Assembly (NCBI RefSeq): GCF_016612545.1
Contig: NZ_JAENRY010000010.1
Location: 1-58,446, forward strand
Direction of reading: 5' to 3'
Source of the DNA: Streptomyces sp. MBT65
Lineage (GTDB): Bacteria; Actinomycetota; Actinomycetes; Streptomycetales; Streptomycetaceae
Length of the DNA: 58,446 nucleotides
Shown: positions 32,771 to 40,785 of the stretch, in pieces
Numbering within the stretch: the first letter of the stretch is position 1
How the letters are laid out: every line of letters begins with the position of its first letter
The notes under the pieces: generated by a model
Told to the model about the DNA's origin: nothing
Databases searched by the model: none
Seen by the model: only the letters and a program-made list of their open reading frames with translations
Made by a program: the position numbers and the translations under genes

Positions 32771-34587
32771 CGTCGGTGCTCCCCATCACCGTCGCCGTCG
32801 TGGGGCCCTGCTTCACCACGACGTACGGGCTTCCAGACGAGTTTCCCGGAGTCGTGCACGACGGCGTTGCCGGTGACGTGGTCGGCCGTCGACGGAAAGT
32901 CCTCGCGGTGGTGCGCGCCTCGTGACTCCTCGCGGAGCAGCGCGGACTCGACGATCAGCCGGGAGGCCAGCAGGAGGTTTCCCAGGTCCAGACACGTCTG
33001 GACCTGGCCCGCGGCCCTAGGCCCGGAGGCGATGTCCAGTTCCTCCCGGCGCTCGTCCAGCGCCGCGATCGTCTCGGTCATCGCCAGGAGGCCACGGGCC
33101 GTACGGATCGGACCGGCCTTCAAGTACATCTCCCGGCGCAGGAGTTGGAGCAGGGCCTCGGGGCAGGCGCCGTCCGGGGAGACGTCCATGCGGTAGGGCC
33201 CGGTGACCCGGATGTGCTGTTCCCCCGGCGTTGCCGACGAACCCGTACCGGCACGGACGGCAGCCGCATGACGGCCGGCGATCCGGCCGAAGACGAGGGC
33301 TTCCGACAGACCGTTCCCGCCGAGGCGGTTGGCGCCGTGTACGCCGCCCGCGGTCTCGCCCGCGGCGTACAGGCCGGGAATCGTCGTGCGGGCCGTGCTG
33401 TCGATCCGGAGTCCGCCCATCAGGAAATGGGCGGTCGGGCGCACGGCGAGGACCGATGCGCCCGCCGCACCGAATCCCGGCCTGATCAGACGGAGACGTT
33501 CGTACAGGGCCGGATAGCGCTCCGGTATGACGTGCGCGCAGGCACCGAGATCGAGGTGGACCGTCGCGTCCGGGAATCCGCGGCCCTCCATGATCTCGCG
33601 GTACGCACCGCGCGACACCTTGTCCCGGGTGGCCCGTTCGCCCAGCGGGTCGTAGCGCAGCATGAACCGCTCGCCGTCACGGTTGAGGAGGGTCGCGCCG
33701 TCGAACCGTACGGCTTCCTCGACCGGCATTCCGTCGTACGTCGGTACGTCCGACGCGAGCCCGGTGGGATGGAACTGGACGTACTCCATGTCGATCGCCT
33801 CGGCGCCGGCCCGCAGGCCGAGGGCGAGACCGTCGCACGTCTTGTCCGTGGAGGCGGCCGACGGGGCGTACATCGAGGTGCCGCCGCCGTCCGCGAGGAT
33901 CACGGCATCCCCGGCGATCTCCAGGATCTCCAGGCTCTCGACGGACAGCGCCTCGAGCCCGCACACCTTGCCGTCGGCGTCGAGCAGGATCTCCGTGGCC
34001 CGCAGCCCCGAGCGGACCTCGACACGGCCCTCCTCGACGAGTCCCGCCAGTCGTTCACCGAGCACACGCTGGATGTGGAAGCCGAGCCGGTCCTCCAGGT
34101 GGACAGCGCGGGGTGCGCCGTTGCCGCCGAACGGACGGGTGGCGAACTGTCCGTCACTGCCCTTCTCGAAGGCCAGCCCGAGGCCTTCCAGCCATTCCAC
34201 CAGGCCGTACGCGCCCTGACACAGCGTCCGTACGATGTCCTCGTCGCCCGCGAACGCCCCGCCTGCGAGGGTGTCCTTGATGTGGGCCTCGATGCTGTCG
34301 TCCGGCGCGACGGCCGCGTTGAAGGCGTGGGTCTTCCAGGTGCAGCCGCCGGCCGAGGCCCAGCGGTGCCGGGCATGCTCGTAGACGGCCTTCGTGACGA
34401 GTACGACGTGTGCGCCCTCGGCGGCGGCCTCGATGGCGGCGGCCAGGCCCGCGCCACCGGCGCCGACGACGATCACACGTGGGGCCCGCGACGCGGGTAC
34501 GGACCTCGTCCCGGCCGTATGCGCCGTCGTACTCGCCGACTTCACCGATGCCGTCGCGCTCCCGAACGTCGTCCTCTTCGTCTTCAT
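32767..34587 (-). CDS. FAD-dependent dehydrogenase/oxidase of the SdhA-FrdA-NadB family
   Basis: 606 aa. A ~35-residue Ser/Thr-rich leader precedes the dinucleotide motif VIVVGAGGAGLAAAIEAA. Further family signatures: HARHRWASAGGC (position of the SdhA His-FAD loop), EYVQFHPTGL, LLNRDGERFM, RPTAHFLMGGLRID, GLYAAGETAGGVHGANRLGG and a C-terminal helical domain. The FAD-binding fold is certain, but no iron-sulfur partner gene is present, so it probably acts alone as a desaturase or oxidase on an amino or carboxylic acid, as NadB does. It is coupled to the LysE exporter and follows the radical-SAM-like gene. Confidence 0.85.
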   Translation of the reverse strand: MKTKRTTFGSATASVKSASTTAHTAGTRSVPASRAPRVIVVGAGGAGLAAAIEAAAEGAHVVLVTKAVYEHARHRWASAGGCTWKTHAFNAAVAPDDSIEAHIKDTLAGGAFAGDEDIVRTLCQGAYGLVEWLEGLGLAFEKGSDGQFATRPFGGNGAPRAVHLEDRLGFHIQRVLGERLAGLVEEGRVEVRSGLRATEILLDADGKVCGLEALSVESLEILEIAGDAVILADGGGTSMYAPSAASTDKTCDGLALGLRAGAEAIDMEYVQFHPTGLASDVPTYDGMPVEEAVRFDGATLLNRDGERFMLRYDPLGERATRDKVSRGAYREIMEGRGFPDATVHLDLGACAHVIPERYPALYERLRLIRPGFGAAGASVLAVRPTAHFLMGGLRIDSTARTTIPGLYAAGETAGGVHGANRLGGNGLSEALVFGRIAGRHAAAVRAGTGSSATPGEQHIRVTGPYRMDVSPDGACPEALLQLLRREMYLKAGPIRTARGLLAMTETIAALDERREELDIASGPRAAGQVQTCLDLGNLLLASRLIVESALLREESRGAHHREDFPSTADHVTGNAVVHDSGKLVWKPVRRGEAGPHDGDGDGEHRR

Positions 34588-34642
34588 CAGCCCCCGTGCC
34601 TTTCTGAAGGTCCCGTGCTCGTGTCGGAGTCGAGTGCTCGTG

Positions 34643-36337
34643 TCAGAGCTGCGCGCAGATCTCGTCGAGCAGTCGTCGCTCGGCCGCCTCGTCGTCGTCG
34701 ACTCCGCCGAGCATGTAGCCGCCGAACTTCATGTGTCCGCGCTCCCGGCCGAGCGCGATCACGCCCCGCCCGACATCGGCGATGGCGGCTTCCACGTCCG
34801 CGAGTTCGACCTCTGTGTTCTCGCGGACGTACAACTCGGTGAGACGTCGGGCCGGAATGATCTCGCCGTGTGCGGCACGTACTTCGGGGTGAGTGCGGAA
34901 ACTTTCCCAGTACATCCGCGAGCCCGGGATCACACCGGGTGCCGCGACCGACACCGTGGTGATGGTGTCCCGATAGGTCTCCGCGAGGGAGAGCCAGGAG
35001 TCGACCTCTTCGTGGAGTTGTTTCCGGGTGGTACCGGGCAGACCGAGAATTCCCGAGGCGTAGATCTTGTAGTCCAGCTCCTGAGCGAGTTCGAGTGCCT
35101 CATAAACCCGGTCGGGCCCTTTGTTGATGCCCTTGGAGTCGCCCTTGAGGAGTTTGGGGTCGAATGCCTCCAAGCCGACGTTCCACGTGCGTACGAAGCC
35201 CTGGCACAGCTTGGCCGACTGGAGGAACTCGAAGACCAGGCCGTAGGCGAGGAGGAACCGGTGGTCCCGGAGAACCGGTGAGGCCGCGCAGCGTTCCGCG
35301 AGTTCGTCGAGGTAGCCGATGTCTCCGGACCACTGCGCCCGGGAGAAGCCGAGGGTGGAGTCCCCGGCGGCGTAGACATTGGCACCGAGGCCGCCGACCA
35401 CCTTCTCGAGTGCGGGAACGATCGTGTCGATCCGGGCGAATTTCGGAGTGAGCCCCTGGATCGAGCAGTGCTTGCACCGGCGTCCGGGGCGCGTTCCCCA
35501 GGTGCAGCCGGCGTCCAGAGGGAGCGTGACCATGCGTTTCAGGTCGTAGTGATGGGCGTACCAGACGTCGAACGCCTTGTCGTAGTACCGCTCGAGTTGG
35601 TCTTCTATGAGTCCGTAGTCGGGGAGGACGCGGCGGTCGAGCGGATACGTGGGGGCCGGTTGATTGACGACCTGAAGGTGGTCGCGATAGGCGAGCGAAG
35701 GGACGCGTTTCAGATCGAGTTGGCCCCGTAACGCGTACAGGAGGCCGAGCATGGTGAAGGGGCCGTTGTTGCCCGTGCTGACGAAATCGACGAGCCGGTG
35801 ACCGTAATGACCGGTGAGGATTTCGCGGTGGAGGATTCCGGCGTGGTCGTTGCCGAACACGACGACCGCGTCGGGGTTCACCCGCTTGATCTCCGCGGCG
35901 ACGATGAAAGCCCACAGTGCGGTGGCGGTGTAGACGGTGAACGCCGCCACGTCCGGGGGATCCGCGGCGATGGCGGCGCGGACGTCGTCCCACGGGACAT
36001 GGCTCAAGTCGAGGTATTTCCAGGAGAGTTCGGGGATGTACTGCTCCTGGTAAGTGATCATCTCGACCAGGCCGGAGTGGGGGTAGACCGTCCCCTCGTT
36101 CCGATACCGCTCCTGGCCGTCCACGCCGTCCACCAGGGCACCGCCGCCGGAGTGGCCGCCGCGGTGGGCGGAGGTGAGCGGCAGGGCGAAATACCAGACG
36201 GACCGGGGAGCGGAGGCGGGGCGAGGACCGGAGCCTAATCGCGGACCCGAACCGGGTCCGGTAGCGCCGGGCGGAGGGAACGTCCACTGGAACCGACCAT
36301 CGACGCCGACGACTTCCTCGGTCGGCTCCAAGCTCAT
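34643..36337 (-). CDS. B12-binding-domain radical-SAM-like enzyme with non-canonical Cys motif
   Basis: 564 aa from ATG 36337; the frame extends to a TTG at 36484, but codon bias is poor in that stretch. Residues about 75-200 look like a B12-binding Rossmann fold (DVAAFTVYTATALWAFIVAA, VVVFGNDHAGILHREIL, where GGPH-type proteins have a loop). A TIM-barrel-like segment follows, with GCTWGTRPGRRCKHCSIQGL: Cys-X9-Cys-X2-Cys instead of the usual Cys-X3-Cys-X2-Cys. Later LGLPGTTRKQLHEEV and NVGLEAFDP are normal radical SAM features. A C-methylation or rearrangement role is plausible but inferred. It is first in the exporter operon. Confidence 0.75.
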   Translation of the reverse strand: MSLEPTEEVVGVDGRFQWTFPPPGATGPGSGPRLGSGPRPASAPRSVWYFALPLTSAHRGGHSGGGALVDGVDGQERYRNEGTVYPHSGLVEMITYQEQYIPELSWKYLDLSHVPWDDVRAAIAADPPDVAAFTVYTATALWAFIVAAEIKRVNPDAVVVFGNDHAGILHREILTGHYGHRLVDFVSTGNNGPFTMLGLLYALRGQLDLKRVPSLAYRDHLQVVNQPAPTYPLDRRVLPDYGLIEDQLERYYDKAFDVWYAHHYDLKRMVTLPLDAGCTWGTRPGRRCKHCSIQGLTPKFARIDTIVPALEKVVGGLGANVYAAGDSTLGFSRAQWSGDIGYLDELAERCAASPVLRDHRFLLAYGLVFEFLQSAKLCQGFVRTWNVGLEAFDPKLLKGDSKGINKGPDRVYEALELAQELDYKIYASGILGLPGTTRKQLHEEVDSWLSLAETYRDTITTVSVAAPGVIPGSRMYWESFRTHPEVRAAHGEIIPARRLTELYVRENTEVELADVEAAIADVGRGVIALGRERGHMKFGGYMLGGVDDDEAAERRLLDEICAQL

Positions 36338-36521
36338 CTCCACGACGTCTCCCACCGCTGTCGGTACCAGGAGCGCCCCAGCGTCATCGCCCGCTCGGGG
36401 CCCTGTCACGCGCCGTTCCGCTGAGCGGACCCGCCTTCGCGCTCTTCCAGGTGCGTGGCCCGACTCCAGGTGACGTTCCGTCAATTTCCCTCGCGGGCAG
36501 CGGTGTTGAGCGACTTCACCG

Positions 36522-37202
36522 TCACAGCACAGGAAGATCGCCAGGGTTCACCAAGCCGCTCCGGAAGGCGAGGACGACGAGTTGGGCGCGGTCGCGGGCG
36601 CCCAGTTTCATCATCGCCCGGTTGATGTGGGTCTTCGCGGTGAGCGGAGAGACGTACAGCCGCTCCCCTATCTCGTCGTTGGAGAGCCCGGCGGCGACCA
36701 GGGCCATGATCTCGCGCTCCCGCTCGGTGAGGCAGTCGAGTTGGACCGGGCTGGGCAGTGGGCCCGGGTTCGGCTGGGAGAGGAAGCGGGCGATGAGGCC
36801 GCGGGTGGCCTTCGGTGACAGCAGGGCGTCGCCTCGGGCGACGACCCGGATGGCCTCCTGGAGGTCGGCCGGTTCGACACTCTTGCTGAGGAACCCGCTC
36901 GCGCCGGCGTGCAACGCGCGCAGGACGTTCTCGTCGAGTTCGAAGGTGGTGAGGATCAACACCCGTACGCCTGCGAGGTCTTCGTCGGCGGTGATGAGCC
37001 GGGTCGCCTCGATGCCGTCCAGTTCCGGCATCCGGATGTCCATGAGGATCACGTCGGCGCGGGTGCTGCCCGCGAGGTCGACCGCCTCGCGGCCGGTCGT
37101 CGCCTCGCCCACCACCTCCAGGTCCGGCGCCCCGCCGACCAGGACGCGGAAACCGGCCCGGATCAGTGTCTGGTCGTCGGCGAGCAGCACGCGGATCGTC
37201 AC
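36522..37202 (-). CDS. LuxR-family two-component response regulator
   Basis: 226 aa from GTG 37202, overlapping the kinase stop by four bases. Receiver: LLADDQTL, phospho-acceptor Asp in VILMDIRMP, LTTFELD, and Lys in FLSKSVEP. LuxR helix-turn-helix: LTEREREIMALVAAGLSNDE followed by LTAKTHINRAMMKLG. It pairs with the kinase encoded upstream. A multicopper oxidase gene lies divergently beyond the kinase and is a candidate target. Confidence 0.93.
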   Translation of the reverse strand: MTIRVLLADDQTLIRAGFRVLVGGAPDLEVVGEATTGREAVDLAGSTRADVILMDIRMPELDGIEATRLITADEDLAGVRVLILTTFELDENVLRALHAGASGFLSKSVEPADLQEAIRVVARGDALLSPKATRGLIARFLSQPNPGPLPSPVQLDCLTEREREIMALVAAGLSNDEIGERLYVSPLTAKTHINRAMMKLGARDRAQLVVLAFRSGLVNPGDLPVL

Positions 37203-38389
37203 GTGGGGGTGTCCTGTCGGTCGGGTGCCGCGGGAAGGAAGGCGTCGACGGTGAAGCGGCCGTCGTCGCGCGCGGTGCGGACGCTCCCGCCGACCGAACT
37301 GACGCGTTCCCGCAGGCCGATGAGTCCGTGGCCGCAGCCGTCGGTGTCCGGTTCCGGGCGGCCGACGGCGTTCTCGACCAGGATCTTGAGGCCCGCCGGA
37401 GTGTAGTCGAGCCGCAGCCGGGCCGCCGGTTCGCTGCCGTGCTTGTGGGCGTTGGTCAGGGACTCCTGGACGATGCGGTAGGCGGCGAGGTCGACCACGG
37501 AGGGCAGGGGGCGGGCCTCGCCCCGCTGCCGGTGGTCGACCCGCAGTCCGGCCGCGGCCAGCGAGTCCAGCATCGACGCCAGCCGGCTCAGGCCCGGTGG
37601 CGGCTCGGTCGTGGAGTCCGTGCCATCGGCGTCCCGGTCCTCGGAGCGCAACACGTCCAGCACGGTAGATAGTTCGGCCAGTACGGTGCGGGCGGCCTGC
37701 CGGACGTGGGCCAGTGCCTCCTCCGCGTCGTCGGGCCGCTCGCGCAGCAGGTGGGCGGCGACGCCGACCTGCACGTTGATGACGGCGATGTGGTGCGCGA
37801 CGACGTCGTGCAGGTCCCGGGCTATCCGCAGCCGCTCCTCCACGACCCGGCGTCGGGCCTCCTCGTCGCGGCTGTGCTCGGCCTGCCGGGCGCGTATCTC
37901 GACGGCCTCCAGGTTGGCCAGCCGGATGCGGGTGGCGTCGCCGACGACGACGGCCAGCGTGCCCCACACCACGATCGCGGCGTTCTGCGGGTCCAGCCAG
38001 CTCCGGCCGGCGCCGATGACGACCGCGACGTACACGGTCACGACGGTGATCGTGCCCGTCACCGCGGCGGTCCGTCGGTCGGTGCGGGAGGCGACCGTGT
38101 AGGTGCAGATCACGTTCGCGGCGAGCAGCGGGCCCACGAGTGCCGCGTGCAGGTTGAACGCCGCGCCGACCACGGTGACCGCCGCGAAGACGGGCAGCGG
38201 CCATCTGCGGCGGGCGGCGATCAGCGCGAACGCAAGCGTCCCCGCGAGGAAGTCCTCGGCGCGCAGCGGGCGTCCGGCGCGGACGGCGAGCAGGATCACG
38301 GTGACGACCAGCAGGCCGAAGGCGACGTCCACGGCCTGCGGGTGGGACGTGACACGGCCTCGGATGCGGGACAACCGGTAGTCAGCCAT
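37199..38389 (-). CDS. NarL-group sensor histidine kinase
   Basis: 396 aa from ATG 38389. The N-terminal 140 residues contain about five membrane helices (VDVAFGLLVVTVILLAVRAG, LAGTLAFALIAA, VFAAVTVVGAAFNLHAAL, GTITVVTVYVAVVIGAG). The HisKA_3 region RLRIARDLHDVVAHHIAVIN contains the phospho-His. ATPase boxes: YRIVQESLTNAHKHG and GHGLIGLRERVSSVGG. No extracytoplasmic sensor domain is visible. The promoter region toward 38390-38536 contains a large inverted repeat. Confidence 0.93.
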   Translation of the reverse strand: MADYRLSRIRGRVTSHPQAVDVAFGLLVVTVILLAVRAGRPLRAEDFLAGTLAFALIAARRRWPLPVFAAVTVVGAAFNLHAALVGPLLAANVICTYTVASRTDRRTAAVTGTITVVTVYVAVVIGAGRSWLDPQNAAIVVWGTLAVVVGDATRIRLANLEAVEIRARQAEHSRDEEARRRVVEERLRIARDLHDVVAHHIAVINVQVGVAAHLLRERPDDAEEALAHVRQAARTVLAELSTVLDVLRSEDRDADGTDSTTEPPPGLSRLASMLDSLAAAGLRVDHRQRGEARPLPSVVDLAAYRIVQESLTNAHKHGSEPAARLRLDYTPAGLKILVENAVGRPEPDTDGCGHGLIGLRERVSSVGGSVRTARDDGRFTVDAFLPAAPDRQDTPT

Positions 38390-38412
38390 GCGCCGCACGG
38401 TATCGAACGCCC

Positions 38413-38514
38413 GTCCGTGTCCACGTCGTCCGGGCGCGGTACGGACCCCGGTGCCGGTGTACCGCGTCCGCGGTATGCCGGATCCACCGCGTCCGGACGA
38501 CGTGGACGACGGAC
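38413..38514. repeat. Long nested inverted repeat between kinase and multicopper oxidase genes
   Basis: The arm 38413-38440 and the arm 38486-38514 are reverse complements over about 28 bases with one indel and one mismatch. The perfect 15-base core is GTCCACGTCGTCCGG (38419-38433 region) against CCGGACGACGTGGAC. The spacer holds a second perfect palindrome, TACCGCG-TC-CGCGGTA (38460-38475), and CGCGGTA also occurs at 38435-38441. This occupies most of the 147-base divergent promoter region. Confidence 0.75.
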
Positions 38515-38536
38515 CGTGTCGCCCATCGTCTCCGCC

Positions 38537-40141
38537 ATGACCGAACCACCTGGACCCGAGCGCCGACGGTTTCTGCGCACCATGGCCGCGCTCACCGGCG
38601 CCGTGACACTCGGGACGACGGCCGGCTGCAAGTCCCCGGGCCCGGACGCGGCCGCCTCCGGCGCGGCCGGTGCCGAATTCGGCGGCCGTACGCTCACGTC
38701 CGCCGCCGCGTTGCCGAAACCGTTCACCGTCCCCCTTCCGATCCCCCCGGTGAAGCGCCCGTCCCGGAGCACCGCCGACACCGACTACTACGACGTCACC
38801 GCGCGGGAAGCGAGCGTGGAGATCCTGCCCGGCCTGCACACGACGATCATGGGCTACGACGGGATCTTCCCCGGGCCGACGATCGCGGCCCGACGCGGCC
38901 GCAGGACCGTGCTGCGCTACCGCAACCAGCTCGGCGTGCCGACGGTGGTCCATCTGCACGGCGGGCACACCCCGTCGGAGAGCGACGGTTTCCCGACCGA
39001 CCTCGTGCTGCCCGCCACCGGCGGCGCGCGCTTCGCGGACCAGGCCGTCGGCGGTACGGCCACCACCGGCACCCGCGACTACACCTATCCGCTCGACCAG
39101 CGGGCCGCGACGCTCTGGTACCACGACCACCGGATGGGCTTCACCGGCCCCCAGGTCTGGCGCGGGCTGGCCGGGTTCCTGCTGCTGACCGACGACGAGG
39201 AGCAGGCCCTGCCGTTGCCGCGCGGCGACCGTGACGTCCCGCTGATGATCGCGGACCGCGCGTTCGGCGCGGACGGCGCGTTCGACTACCCGGCGATGGA
39301 CCCCGACTTGACCAGCATGGCGGGTGTCGACGCCGCGCACATGGCGGGCGCGGCCGGTGACGTCGTCCTCGTGAACGGGGCGCCCTGGCCGGAGTTGGAG
39401 GTCGACGCGGCCCGCTACCGGTTCCGTCTCCTCAACGCCTCCAACGCGCGCCGCTATGAACTCGCGCTGGACCCGGCGCCCACGGGCGGCCCCTCGTTCA
39501 CCCAGATCGGCTCGGACCAGGGCCTGTTGGCAGCGCCGCTGCGGCACACCGTCGTCCCGATCGCACCGGCCGAACGGTTCGACGTGGTCGTCGACTTCTC
39601 CCGCTACCCGGTCGGCACCCGGGTGACCCTCACCAACAGGGCGGGCCGGGGCGGCACTTCACGGGTGATGCGGTTCGTGGTCGCCCGCAGGGCGACCGAC
39701 GACAGTCGGATCCCCGCCCGGCTGTCCACCGTCGAGGCCCTGTCGACCGCGTCGGCGACGACCCGGCCGTGGATGTTCCGCAAGGGCAAGGTCACCAACA
39801 TGGGCGCGAACACGACCGGTTGGGTCATCAACGGCCGCGAGTTCGACCCACGGCGCATCGACGCGGCTCCGCGCCTCGGCGAGGTCGAGATCTGGCGCCT
39901 CGCCACCGACGCCTACCACCCCGTGCACATCCATCTCTCGCCGTTCCAGGTGCTCTCCCGCAACGGCGGCCCGCTCGATCCGGGCGACCACGGGTGGAAG
40001 GACACCATCGACCTCCGCCCCAAGCAGTACGCCGACATCGCGATCCGCTTCGACGACCACGCCGGCCGCTACCTCCTGCACTGCCACAACCTCGAACACG
40101 AGGACATGGCCATGATGGCGACCTTCGAGACCACCCGCTGA
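38537..40141 (+). CDS. Multicopper oxidase (CotA/laccase-like), Tat-exported
   Basis: 534 aa from ATG 38537; a GTG at 38516 is possible. Tat signal: ERRRFLRTMAALTGAV, with a Cys in LGTTAGCK. Three cupredoxin domains. All four copper motifs are present: HLHGGHTP, WYHDHRMG, HPVHIHL and HCHNLEHEDMAMM (Met as axial T1 ligand). It oxidises phenols, metals or similar substrates with reduction of O2 to water, outside the membrane. It is divergent from the two-component pair through a complex inverted repeat. Confidence 0.92.
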   Translation: MTEPPGPERRRFLRTMAALTGAVTLGTTAGCKSPGPDAAASGAAGAEFGGRTLTSAAALPKPFTVPLPIPPVKRPSRSTADTDYYDVTAREASVEILPGLHTTIMGYDGIFPGPTIAARRGRRTVLRYRNQLGVPTVVHLHGGHTPSESDGFPTDLVLPATGGARFADQAVGGTATTGTRDYTYPLDQRAATLWYHDHRMGFTGPQVWRGLAGFLLLTDDEEQALPLPRGDRDVPLMIADRAFGADGAFDYPAMDPDLTSMAGVDAAHMAGAAGDVVLVNGAPWPELEVDAARYRFRLLNASNARRYELALDPAPTGGPSFTQIGSDQGLLAAPLRHTVVPIAPAERFDVVVDFSRYPVGTRVTLTNRAGRGGTSRVMRFVVARRATDDSRIPARLSTVEALSTASATTRPWMFRKGKVTNMGANTTGWVINGREFDPRRIDAAPRLGEVEIWRLATDAYHPVHIHLSPFQVLSRNGGPLDPGDHGWKDTIDLRPKQYADIAIRFDDHAGRYLLHCHNLEHEDMAMMATFETTR

Positions 40142-40155
40142 GGAACCCCCGGCAC

Positions 40156-40785
40156 TCAGCCGGGCGACCCGAGGTACTCCCGAACCCGCCCCAGTGGCCA
40201 CACCTCGCCGATCTTGTGCTTGATGTCGAAGAGGTTCGCCGCGTGGACGCCCGGGTCCCGGTCGCCCACCGCCTCCTCGACCACGATCGGTACGAATCCG
40301 TGCTGCATGGCGTCCAGGGCGGTGGCACGGACGCAGCCGCTGGTCGACAGTCCGCCGATGAACAGGGTGTCGATGCCGTCGGCCGTGAGGCGGTCGGCCA
40401 GTGCGGTGCCGAAGAAGGCGCTGGGGCACTGTTTCGTGACGGTGAGGTCGTGCGGTGCGGGGGCCAGGCCGTCGATGAACTCACCGAACGGGCTGCCCTC
40501 GGCGAACACCCGCAGGACGGGCACCTTGCGCAGGAAGAGACCGCCGTCGGCGCCGTCCGCCCGCAGCAGCACCCGCGTGATGATCACCGGGATCCCGGCC
40601 CGGCGCGCGTCGGCCAGGAGGAGCCTCATCGCGTCGGCCGCCGGTTCCACCCCGGCGTAGAGCGGGCAGTCCGGGTCGACGTAGGCGCGGGCGGGGTCGA
40701 CCAGGATGAGGGCCGGGGACGTGCCGGGGGTGAGCCGGCCGTCGAACCCGGCGCGCTCGTAGTCCTCCTGCGGGGAACCGGTCAT
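40156..40785 (-). CDS. Isochorismatase-family amidohydrolase (N-carbamoylsarcosine amidase/RutB-like)
   Basis: 209 aa from ATG 40785. The cysteine-hydrolase triad is visible: Asp in ALILVDPARAY, Lys in TVTKQCPSAFFGT, and nucleophile Cys in GGLSTSGCVRATALDAM. The fold and SGCVRATALDA motif are most like N-carbamoylsarcosine amidases. In the context of the RutA-type oxygenase upstream, a carbamoyl- or ureido-acid hydrolase step (RutB role) is the natural inference. Its start overlaps the MFS stop by four bases, so the three genes form one operon. Confidence 0.85.
   Translation of the reverse strand: MTGSPQEDYERAGFDGRLTPGTSPALILVDPARAYVDPDCPLYAGVEPAADAMRLLLADARRAGIPVIITRVLLRADGADGGLFLRKVPVLRVFAEGSPFGEFIDGLAPAPHDLTVTKQCPSAFFGTALADRLTADGIDTLFIGGLSTSGCVRATALDAMQHGFVPIVVEEAVGDRDPGVHAANLFDIKHKIGEVWPLGRVREYLGSPG

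Noticed and set aside
36338..36484. 49-residue N-terminal extension of the radical-SAM-like protein from TTG 36484
   Set aside because: Third-position GC bias is poor in this stretch and improves sharply at ATG 36337; kept only as an alternative start.
37706..38536. N-terminal extension of the multicopper oxidase frame
   Set aside because: This part is antisense to the sensor kinase; the Tat signal places the start at 38537.
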